Notes: a model not told the origin generated them from the sequence alone. A DNA stretch of 5,430 nt from an uncultured Syntrophomonadaceae bacterium (GCA_944391275.1 CALXSZ010000097.1:1-5430); one strand, 5' to 3'; counted from the first letter of the stretch, positions 1 through 5,357 are shown. Numbers and translations: made by a program.

Positions 1-1
1 G

Positions 2-592
2 ACAGGTCCAACGGGCCCCACAGGCGCAACGGGTGATACCGGGGCAGAGGGAGCAACGCGACCACCTGGTCCCCCGGGTCCAACAGGACCAGAAGGCGCC
101 ACAGGTGCGACGGGTGATAACGGTCCCACAGGTCCAACGGGTCCAACCGGAGCGACCGGTCCGACTGGGCCATGTGGATTGGTTGCAACAGCTGAATATG
201 CTCAAACGCACAATGAAGAATCGCAAATTGTTAATGCCGGTCAGAATTTAATTTTTAGTAATCAAAGAAAAATAAATGGAAATACCATTTCTTACGGTCC
301 CACATCTGGAGAAATTATGCTGACGGGTGGTGCAGCCTATTACGTGATTTATGAAACGCGTGTTGTAGGAAACCCTGAAAAACGGCAACAAATAGAATTG
401 TATCTGAATGGTTTTGCCGTTCCTGGTTCGCTTACTTCAAGCATTGCTTCTTCAGGGCAGAACGCACAATTAGTTGGTCATGCAATTGTAGAAATTCCTT
501 TGAATACGACCCAAACTTTGACCTTGAAAAATTCCGGGAATAATTCTACGGTTTACGCGAGTTGTAATTTGACCATTTTCCGTATCTTATGA
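2..592 (+). CDS. Collagen-like surface/exosporium protein with BclA-type C-terminal domain (3' part)
   Basis: Partial gene: the reading frame is open from the window edge (codons begin at base 2) and ends at TGA 590-592, giving 196 visible residues. Residues 2-58 are 19 Gly-X-Y triplets, mostly GPT and GAT, with one break where Gly is replaced by Arg (CGA at 59-61). A Cys (173-175) sits where the repeat meets a globular domain of about 137 residues. That domain has the alternating beta-strand look of C1q/TNF-like trimerising heads of bacterial collagen-like proteins (YYVIYETRV, ELYLNGFAVPGS, GHAIVEIPL, final LTIFRIL). Proteins of this build, such as BclA of Bacillus, form trimeric filaments on the spore exosporium or cell surface. 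The repeat DNA is GC-rich and the head AT-rich, as usual for such genes. The N-terminus, start and any localisation signal are outside the window, so the spore location is inferred. It converges on the ABC operon and shares its terminator. Confidence 0.92.
   Translation, partial: TGPTGPTGATGDTGAEGATRPPGPPGPTGPEGATGATGDNGPTGPTGPTGATGPTGPCGLVATAEYAQTHNEESQIVNAGQNLIFSNQRKINGNTISYGPTSGEIMLTGGAAYYVIYETRVVGNPEKRQQIELYLNGFAVPGSLTSSIASSGQNAQLVGHAIVEIPLNTTQTLTLKNSGNNSTVYASCNLTIFRIL
5..175 (+). repeat. Collagen Gly-X-Y triplet repeat (9-bp imperfect units)
   Basis: Nineteen consecutive codon triplets in the frame of the collagen-like gene, with Gly in the first place in 18 of them. The Y place is Thr in most triplets and the X place is Pro, Ala or Asp. 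The recurring DNA unit is close to GGTCCAACG. Thr-rich Y positions are typical of bacterial collagens, where Thr is often glycosylated and replaces hydroxyproline. The repeat runs off the left edge, so its full length is unknown; such tracts vary in length between strains. Confidence 0.93.
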
Positions 593-616
593 TGCCTTAA
601 AAGTAACCAATCAGCC

Positions 617-652
617 AAAAAGTCTCCTGCTTATTACGGCAGGAGACTTTTT
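617..652. terminator. Bidirectional intrinsic terminator between convergent genes
   Basis: The arms 617-630 and 639-652 are perfectly complementary over 14 bp (core AGTCTCCTGC / GCAGGAGACT) around an 8-nt loop. The arm ends are A5 on one side and T-rich on the other, so a U-tract follows the GC-rich core on both strands: T648-T653 on plus, and the complement of A617-A621 on minus. It lies 24 nt after the stop of the collagen-like gene and 2 nt after the stop of the permease gene, so it can end both transcripts. Confidence 0.93.
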
Positions 653-654
653 TG

Positions 655-1269
655 TTAAAAATGTTCGTAAGAAGTATTTTTATAAAAATGGATCGAAAGA
701 AACCAGGAAAAGATAAATAAAAACAGCAAGCCCCAGACAAACAAAAAAGAATTGAGGAGAAAATGGGGTTCGTGAGAAAAAAGAATCAAACTAACCGCAA
801 AAATAAGGGCGATAAAAAGATAGTACATCATGCGCCCGCGCGTTACGCCAAATTTAAATAGAACCGGAAGAATCATACTCGGACCAATCAAACCGAATGC
901 CAGCAGCGGGAGCAAATCGGTAAATTGGGTAAATGGAGATGATTCCGGGCTTCCTAGTGTATGAACGAAATGGAGAAAGACCCATAATAGCCCAACGCTT
1001 CCTATGGATAAGAGCGTAAGAAGATATTTCTCTGAAACGATTTGTACGGGTGAATAAGGGAAAATTTTACAATAAATGTGCCATTTGCAATTTTCTTCAT
1101 AGGCCATCAACGTATACGGTAGCATACCCGCCATAAAAATAGCATATAATGCAAAAAGCGAAGTTTGGTCTCCCCAGACGGAAACGAAGAGAAAAATTAA
1201 AATGGAAAATCCCCATATGCGCGCATACTTTATACTCATGTAGAAATCTTTTCGCAATAATGCTTTCAT
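655..1269 (-). CDS. ABC-2 family transporter permease
   Basis: Integral membrane subunit of an ABC exporter, 204 aa. The hydropathy pattern suggests six membrane segments, near residues 18-32, 37-56, 81-103, 117-139, 147-165 and 170-193. The start MKALLRKDFY and the motif around residues 57-82 (YEENCKW, then a Pro before IVSEKYL) match the short ABC-2 permeases found beside YtrA-type regulators (ABC2_membrane_5-like). I chose ATG 1269-1267 because AAGGAGG lies 6 nt upstream; a TTG nine codons earlier (1296) lacks a ribosome site and would place the Shine-Dalgarno sequence inside the gene. It starts 1 nt after the ATPase stop, so the two are probably translationally coupled and form one transporter, likely a dimer of each subunit. 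The substrate is unknown; peptide or envelope-antibiotic export is only a family-based guess. Confidence 0.88.
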   Translation of the reverse strand: MKALLRKDFYMSIKYARIWGFSILIFLFVSVWGDQTSLFALYAIFMAGMLPYTLMAYEENCKWHIYCKIFPYSPVQIVSEKYLLTLLSIGSVGLLWVFLHFVHTLGSPESSPFTQFTDLLPLLAFGLIGPSMILPVLFKFGVTRGRMMYYLFIALIFAVSLILFSHEPHFLLNSFLFVWGLLFLFIFSWFLSIHFYKNTSYEHF

Positions 1270-1270
1270 C

Positions 1271-2113
1271 TTATTCCTCCTTCGCCATCCACACAAACAA
1301 ATCTTCTATGTTGATTGGACGAATTTTGTTATTCGATGGAATTTTATCTCGTTCAACGAGCACATGAATTCCATAAGCGGATTCCTTTTTTCCTTTAATA
1401 GCCGCTTGATTGAAATTTTGAAATTCCTCTGCTGTACAGTGTATTACGCCGTATTGCGACAAAAGCCAATCTTTTTCCTCGCATAAAAGCAGTTTGCCTT
1501 TATGGATAAACGTTATATAATCGCAAATTTTTTCGAGATCGCTGACAATGTGCGAAGAAAGCAAGATTGAATGGTTTTCATCCCGGGTGAACTCGTTGAA
1601 GACGTCTAAAACCTCATCCCGCGCAAGTGGGTCCAATCCATTGGTTACTTCGTCTAAAATCAGCAATTTTGGATGATGGGATAATGCGATTACGATTCCT
1701 AATTTCATTTTCATCCCACGGGAGAAATCTTTAAAAGGTTTTGTTATGGGAATGGCCAATTCCTTTAAAGAATGAAAGAAATAGGACTCATCCCAATTTT
1801 GGTAAGTATCCCGCATGATTGCATGAATCTGTTTGGCGTTCAGGCAACCGGGAATTCCTATTTCATCTAGGACAATTCCAATATGTTCCCGAATTTTAGG
1901 TGTTAATTGAGAGACGTCCTGACCAAATAGAAAAACGTCTCCCTGATCTTTTTTTATCTGGTTTAGAATTAATTTTAAAATTGTACTTTTTCCGGCCCCG
2001 TTTTCTCCGATTAATCCCATAATACATCCATAGGGAAGAGCGAAATTAATATGGTCTAAAAAGAAATCCGGATAAATCTTGCAGAGATCTTTCACTTCCA
2101 GTGCATAGTTCAT
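1271..2113 (-). CDS. ABC transporter ATP-binding protein (YtrB/BcrA-like)
   Basis: Cytoplasmic ATPase, 280 aa, that should power the downstream permease. Visible motifs: Walker A GENGAGKST (36-44); signature region FSRGMKMKL (130-138), degenerate relative to LSGGQ; Walker B LLILDE (150-155) with catalytic Glu155; D-loop NGLDP (158-162); H-loop His188 in SSHIVSD. Where most ABC proteins have the Q-loop Gln, this one reads GIVLDE (79-84), a substitution common in drug- or peptide-export ATPases of this group. Residues from about 215 to the end form a C-terminal extension closing with IEDLFVWMAKEE, like the tail of BcrA/YtrB-type subunits. The ATG at 2113 has GAGGAGG 8 nt upstream and lies 3 nt after the repressor stop. 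With only one ATPase and one permease, the exporter would be a homodimer of each. The substrate cannot be inferred. Confidence 0.93.
   Translation of the reverse strand: MNYALEVKDLCKIYPDFFLDHINFALPYGCIMGLIGENGAGKSTILKLILNQIKKDQGDVFLFGQDVSQLTPKIREHIGIVLDEIGIPGCLNAKQIHAIMRDTYQNWDESYFFHSLKELAIPITKPFKDFSRGMKMKLGIVIALSHHPKLLILDEVTNGLDPLARDEVLDVFNEFTRDENHSILLSSHIVSDLEKICDYITFIHKGKLLLCEEKDWLLSQYGVIHCTAEEFQNFNQAAIKGKKESAYGIHVLVERDKIPSNNKIRPINIEDLFVWMAKEE
1276..1282 (-). promoter_or_regulatory. Ribosome binding site of the permease, inside the ATPase gene
   Basis: AAGGAGG on the minus strand, 6 nt before the ATG at 1269. It lies within the last codons of the ATPase gene (Lys-Glu-Glu-stop), so it decides the permease start and ties its translation to that of the upstream gene. 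Confidence 0.88.
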
Positions 2114-2116
2114 CGG

Positions 2117-2488
2117 TTATTCCTCCTCTAAAAGATCAAACATCTTGATAATATCTTGCTTACTTAGATTACATGAAACCGCTAACTGGGCAATTTCTTG
2201 CAGATAAAACTCGATCTTTTTTAAATTTTCCTCCCGAAGCCATTCAACGTTTTTAGGCGCTACAAAACACCCTTTCGCGGCGATCGTATAGATGAACCCT
2301 TCCTTTTCCAATTCATCATAAGCCCGTTTCGTGGTGACAACGCTGATACGTAAATCCTTCGCCAGGTTGCGAATGGAGGGAAGAGCGTCGTTTGCCTGCA
2401 GGGAACCATTAATAATTTGGGTTTTAATCTGCGAATAAATTTGTTCATAGATGGGAGCGTTGCTTTTATTGTCAATAAAAATGTTCAT
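2117..2488 (-). CDS. GntR family transcriptional regulator, YtrA subfamily
   Basis: DNA-binding repressor of 123 aa. The N-terminal winged helix-turn-helix covers about residues 10-77: PIYEQIYSQIK at the first helix, LPSIRNLAKDLRISVVTTKRAYDEL in two parts at 36-60 (helix-turn-helix), then GFIYTIAAKGCFV as the wing. The C-terminal part (84-123) is only two or so helices, too small for an effector-binding FCD or UTRA domain, which is the mark of the YtrA subfamily. ATG 2488 was chosen over an in-frame GTG at 2500 because GGTGAT lies 7 nt upstream of the ATG and the GTG falls inside that site. It is first in the operon with the ATPase and permease, and a perfect inverted repeat overlaps the promoter, so it most likely represses its own operon. 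The inducer is unknown; B. subtilis YtrA answers to cell-wall antibiotics and S. aureus PmtR to phenol-soluble modulins. Confidence 0.92.
   Translation of the reverse strand: MNIFIDNKSNAPIYEQIYSQIKTQIINGSLQANDALPSIRNLAKDLRISVVTTKRAYDELEKEGFIYTIAAKGCFVAPKNVEWLREENLKKIEFYLQEIAQLAVSCNLSKQDIIKMFDLLEEE
2122..2128 (-). promoter_or_regulatory. Ribosome binding site of the ATPase, inside the repressor gene
   Basis: GAGGAGG on the minus strand, 8 nt before ATG 2113. It overlaps the final Glu codons of the repressor gene (GAG GAG GAA then TAA), suggesting translational coupling between the two genes. Confidence 0.87.
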
Positions 2489-2495
2489 AAATTTT

Positions 2496-2501
2496 ATCAC
2501 C
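2496..2501 (-). promoter_or_regulatory. Ribosome binding site deciding the repressor start
   Basis: GGTGAT on the minus strand, 7 nt before ATG 2488; it matches the GGTGA part of the anti-Shine-Dalgarno complement. The alternative start GTG 2500 lies inside this hexamer and has no site of its own. Confidence 0.75.
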
Positions 2502-2513
2502 AGGCTATAACGT

Positions 2514-2535
2514 TATACTGTATATAAACAGTATA
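2514..2535. promoter_or_regulatory. Inverted-repeat operator of the GntR-ABC operon
   Basis: A perfect inverted repeat with half-sites TATACTGT (2514-2521) and ACAGTATA (2528-2535) separated by 6 bp. It overlaps the proposed -10 box and transcription start of the operon, the usual place for autorepression by a dimeric YtrA-type GntR protein. A second perfect 12-bp palindrome, TATAACGTTATA (2506-2517), overlaps its downstream edge by 4 bp. Binding is inferred from position and symmetry only. Confidence 0.72.
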
Positions 2536-2557
2536 CACAGATGAAACAGAAAGTCAA
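2530..2557 (-). promoter_or_regulatory. Sigma-A-type promoter of the GntR-ABC operon
   Basis: On the minus strand, TTGACT (2557-2552) and TATACT (2535-2530) are separated by 16 bp. Transcription would start near 2523, giving a leader of about 35 nt before ATG 2488. The -10 box is one half-site of the inverted-repeat operator, so repressor binding would block RNA polymerase. Confidence 0.68.
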
Positions 2558-2570
2558 GTTCGATTCCTAT

Positions 2571-2600
2571 AAAAAAACAGCGGGATTTTTCCCGCTGTTT
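2571..2600 (-). terminator. Intrinsic terminator of the PBP gene
   Basis: Arms 2575-2584 (AAACAGCGGG) and 2591-2600 (CCCGCTGTTT) pair over 10 bp around a 6-nt loop. On the minus strand the hairpin is followed by a run of seven T (complement of 2571-2577), 17 nt after the PBP stop codon. There is no comparable T-run on the plus side. It separates the PBP transcript from the GntR operon promoter just downstream. Confidence 0.92.
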
Positions 2601-2617
2601 GAGAAAGGTTCCAATAT

Positions 2618-5185
2618 TTAGGGTTGAATTTGGGTTAAGTCTTCTGGAATGTCCGTTGGAATTTCTTCGGAAAAATCCAATGGATAGAAAGGATCTGATT
2701 CAGTATCCGAAGCATTCGGAACGTTTGTAGCGTCATTTGGATTTTCCCCGTTCGTGGGGAGTAAATCACTCGGATTGTCGATTAACGGATCCATAATAAT
2801 AAAATCGGAAGGCGGTTCCTCCATTTGACAGGACGAGCAAACTTCGGATGGAGTTGCATTCCTGCGGAAAGCCATAGTAACTGTTGGGCAATAAGCCGAA
2901 GGCAGTAGGTTCGTGTTGGCACATACCTCGACGTCCACGTAAGCATCGGAATATTCCGTAGGAGCGTATTGACTTACGCAGTATTCAGTAATAATAGCGT
3001 CTTCCGGTGTGTTTGCGGCAATAAGTTTACCGTCGTACCTGCAAATACTGACCGAAATAATATCGGAAGGTCGATAGGCGTCAAAACTGCCTGCTTCAAT
3101 GCCTTCATGCGCAGCTGTTAGAATTGAACGGAAAATTCGAGCGGCGTCGCTTCCATAAACACCTGGCATAGCGTGAACTTCATCAAAGCCGAACCAAACG
3201 GCACAGGCGTATTTTGGTGTATAACCGCAGAACCAAGCGTTTGATTTTTCTTCCGAAGTACCGGTCTTGCCAGCCGTGGGGACGTTAGGAACCTTCCCAG
3301 GCGTACCGGTACCTGAAGACGTAACGGTTTGCAGCATACTGGTCATGAGCCAGGCCGTTTCAGGCGAGAAAACTTGAGACGGATGTTCTTCGTAGCTGTA
3401 AATTAACGCGCCGTCTTCATCATAAATTCTGCTGATTAAATAGGGCTCATTATAAATCCCCTGGTTGCCCAAAGCCGCATAAGCGCCCGCCATTTGTAAG
3501 GGCGTTACCCCATGCGTTAAACCGCCGAAAGCCAATGGAGCAAGACCTAACTCGTTTGCACCGGGCGTATCAACCAAAGGAAGCCCCAAACTTCGACCAT
3601 AGTCAAATCCCGTACGCACTCCGATATCATCCAGTAACTGAACAGCATAGGTATTTACGGACCATTGTACAGCTGTTCGCATCGTAATATAGCCGCGATA
3701 AGTCAAATCATAATTTTGTGGGGACCAATACGAACCATCCGACAAGTAATAGGAAATCGGGGCGTCTTCATAAATTTGGAATGGCATAACCCCGGATTCC
3801 AGAGCGGGCGAATAAACGGTTAAAGGTTTAATACACGAACCCGGTTGCCGCAAGGCTTGGGTCGCGCGATTGAAACCGCGAGCCGTTTGATATTCCCGTC
3901 CCCCAATTAATGCAACCACTTTTCCTGTCGTATTTTCTACAACAACGGAAGCGGATTGAACTGGAAGACCCTGATAGGTGATCGTTTGGAAATAACTATC
4001 GTCCGCATATACGGCGTTCATTTGATTTTGAATTTTTGGTTCTAGATTGGTATAAATTGAAAGCCCTCCGCTATAAATTGCACTTTCAGGACTATCAATA
4101 TTTAATTCTTCGGATAGGATCTCAATGGCTTCCTCAATAACGGCGTCAACGTAATATCCGTAGGATGCGTTTAGATTGCTGTTTTGAAGGTTTTGCGCAC
4201 TGGACTCTTCTTCCGTTAAAAGTTCCAGATCAGCGGCCATGGCTTCTTGGGCTTCTTCCTCCGAAATGTACCCAACCGCCGCCATATTATTCAAAACAAT
4301 TTCCTGACGGGCTTTGGCTTTATCGTAATAAAGCAAAGGATTGTAGGCGGAAGGAGCTTGCAGTAATCCCACCAATAGAGCGCATTGCGGCAAGTTCAGT
4401 TCGGAAACATCTTTCCCGAAATATGTGTAAGATGCAGCCTGCACGCCGTAAGCGCCGGCGCCGAAATTCATTTTATTCAAATAGAAAGTGAGAATTTCGT
4501 CTTTAGAAAAGGACGACTCAATCTTAAAAGCCAAAATAATTTCTTTTAACTTTCGATCCATGGTCTTTTCTAACGTTAAATAAGAATTACGCGCTAATTG
4601 TTGGGTAATGGTGCTTGCGCCCTGCGTAATTTCTCTAGAAGTTACGTTTGCCAAGAGTGAACGAAGAATTCCTCGAATATCGATTCCATGATGCGAATAG
4701 AAATTACGGTCTTCCGTAGCTAATAAAGCCTGAATCAGATCTTCGGGAACCTGATCCAATGTAACTTCCCGTCGATTTTCACCGCTATGAAGCTCATAAA
4801 TTAAATTTTCTTGGGCATCATAGAGTAAGGAATTGGTGGCGCTTGATAGTTTCTCGGGATCCCAAGGCGGCAATGCCGTATAAGCGCGCAAAAACAAAAA
4901 ACCAAGCCCCAATGCTCCCAACAGAACCAGTACAGCCCCAATCATCAAAATCGTACGCCAAATAGAGGTATTCTTTTTCTTATTTTTACGCGACGGTTTT
5001 TGATGAACGGTTTTGGTTCCGGAATTTCCTAACCCAATGGTTCGTGTAATTTCCTGTAATGATACGCCTACCCCGCTCGTGGTACGACGCCGTTTCTTCT
5101 TTTTCCAAAAGAAATGGCAACCTGCCCATCCAGAAGGTTGACCGCCTGGAACATTTGGCGAGGAGGTTATTTCAAACGCTGACAT
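2618..5185 (-). CDS. Class A penicillin-binding protein (GT51 transglycosylase / transpeptidase)
   Basis: Bifunctional peptidoglycan synthase, 855 aa, complete. It polymerises lipid II into glycan chains and crosslinks stem peptides outside the membrane. A basic cytoplasmic N-terminus (1-75) precedes one membrane anchor (about 76-98). GT51 motifs: EDRNFYSHHGID (158-169, catalytic Glu158), GASTITQQLARN (189-200), RKLKE (211-215, Glu215), ILTFYLNKMNFGAGAYGVQA (231-250) and LLVGLLQAPSAYNP (270-283). Transpeptidase motifs: SCIK (450-453, nucleophile Ser450), SVN (509-511) and KTGT (640-643), so both activities should be intact. The C-terminus has six Cys (715-786), then an acidic tail with no Lys, Arg or His from 787 on. 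ATG 5185 has AAAAGGAGA 9 nt upstream; the next Met (81) is inside the anchor. The gene is monocistronic, divergent from the tRNA and ended by its own terminator. It resembles PBP1a/PonA-type proteins, but I do not assign a symbol. Confidence 0.96.
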   Translation of the reverse strand: MSAFEITSSPNVPGGQPSGWAGCHFFWKKKKRRRTTSGVGVSLQEITRTIGLGNSGTKTVHQKPSRKNKKKNTSIWRTILMIGAVLVLLGALGLGFLFLRAYTALPPWDPEKLSSATNSLLYDAQENLIYELHSGENRREVTLDQVPEDLIQALLATEDRNFYSHHGIDIRGILRSLLANVTSREITQGASTITQQLARNSYLTLEKTMDRKLKEIILAFKIESSFSKDEILTFYLNKMNFGAGAYGVQAASYTYFGKDVSELNLPQCALLVGLLQAPSAYNPLLYYDKAKARQEIVLNNMAAVGYISEEEAQEAMAADLELLTEEESSAQNLQNSNLNASYGYYVDAVIEEAIEILSEELNIDSPESAIYSGGLSIYTNLEPKIQNQMNAVYADDSYFQTITYQGLPVQSASVVVENTTGKVVALIGGREYQTARGFNRATQALRQPGSCIKPLTVYSPALESGVMPFQIYEDAPISYYLSDGSYWSPQNYDLTYRGYITMRTAVQWSVNTYAVQLLDDIGVRTGFDYGRSLGLPLVDTPGANELGLAPLAFGGLTHGVTPLQMAGAYAALGNQGIYNEPYLISRIYDEDGALIYSYEEHPSQVFSPETAWLMTSMLQTVTSSGTGTPGKVPNVPTAGKTGTSEEKSNAWFCGYTPKYACAVWFGFDEVHAMPGVYGSDAARIFRSILTAAHEGIEAGSFDAYRPSDIISVSICRYDGKLIAANTPEDAIITEYCVSQYAPTEYSDAYVDVEVCANTNLLPSAYCPTVTMAFRRNATPSEVCSSCQMEEPPSDFIIMDPLIDNPSDLLPTNGENPNDATNVPNASDTESDPFYPLDFSEEIPTDIPEDLTQIQP

Positions 5186-5194
5186 TAAAAATAG

Positions 5195-5203
5195 TCTCCT
5201 TTT
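5195..5203 (-). promoter_or_regulatory. Ribosome binding site of the PBP gene
   Basis: AAAAGGAGA on the minus strand, 9 nt before ATG 5185. It supports this start, and with it the 75-residue cytoplasmic N-terminus, because no later Met is available before the membrane anchor. Confidence 0.82.
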
Positions 5204-5214
5204 AATTTTGGTAA

Positions 5215-5249
5215 TTTTTATTTGTTTTGTCGTGAAAACCGAATAAAAA
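5215..5249 (-). other. Possible hairpin at the 5' end of the PBP leader
   Basis: On the minus strand, TTTTTATT (5249-5242) pairs with AATAAAAA (5222-5215); after a 2x1 internal loop, GTTTT (5239-5235) pairs with AAAAC (5228-5224) around a 6-nt loop. If transcription starts near 5250, this would be the very 5' end of the mRNA. The stem is almost all A-U in an AT-rich gap, so chance is a real possibility. Confidence 0.3.
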
Positions 5250-5256
5250 CAACTTT

Positions 5257-5262
5257 ATTATA
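5257..5262 (-). promoter_or_regulatory. Probable -10 box of the PBP promoter
   Basis: A perfect TATAAT on the minus strand, about 70 nt upstream of ATG 5185, with a start expected near 5250. No convincing -35 hexamer lies 16-18 bp upstream (TAGGAA at best), so the promoter is either activator-dependent, weak, or not here. Confidence 0.45.
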
Positions 5263-5328
5263 CTTGATTCCGCTTCTTTTTCCTATAGTTTTTTTATAAT
5301 CAGAACCGAAGCAAATGAATAAAATTCC

Positions 5329-5357
5329 TTGACAAAACCTTAAAGAAAGCGTATAAT
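5329..5357 (+). promoter_or_regulatory. Consensus sigma-A promoter of the tRNA-Gln gene
   Basis: TTGACA (5329-5334) and TATAAT (5352-5357) with a 17-bp spacer: a full consensus match at the optimal distance. The start is expected near 5363-5365, about 21 nt before the mature tRNA. The stretch after the -10 box, AACGCGCG, is GC-rich, as in stable-RNA promoters that are sensitive to growth rate or stringent control; that regulation is inferred. Confidence 0.93.

Noticed and set aside
5..175. Short tandem repeats that could suggest CRISPR or a non-coding minisatellite
   Set aside because: The units are 9 bp, contiguous, without spacers, and keep the Gly-X-Y reading frame, so they are coding collagen repeats.
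33..251. 72-codon open frame on the plus strand inside the collagen repeat
   Set aside because: It is a different frame of the GC-rich Gly-X-Y tract, gives a low-complexity Arg/Gln/Val protein and has no ribosome site; the true frame runs through to the BclA-like head.
1216..1227. Perfect 12-bp palindrome TATGCGCGCATA
   Set aside because: It lies within the permease coding sequence, is not near a promoter and has no second copy seen; chance is sufficient.
1270..1296. TTG start extending the permease by nine residues
   Set aside because: There is no ribosome site before it, and the strong AAGGAGG would lie inside the gene; the ATG at 1269 fits the family's usual N-terminus.
1149..1367. 72-codon plus-strand open frame
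   Set aside because: It is antisense to the permease and ATPase genes, whose motifs are clear, and has no recognisable protein features.
2260..2475. 71-codon minus-strand open frame
   Set aside because: It is an out-of-frame shadow of the GntR regulator, which has an intact helix-turn-helix in the other frame.
2489..2500. GTG start extending the GntR regulator by four residues
   Set aside because: The GTG lies inside the GGTGAT ribosome site that serves the ATG at 2488.
4165..4491. 108-codon plus-strand open frame
   Set aside because: It is antisense to the transglycosylase domain of the PBP, with a Lys/Arg-rich composition typical of a shadow frame.
5295..5300. TATAAT on the plus strand upstream of the tRNA promoter
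   Set aside because: No -35 hexamer at a usable distance (TTGATT lies 25 bp away), and a perfect promoter sits just downstream.
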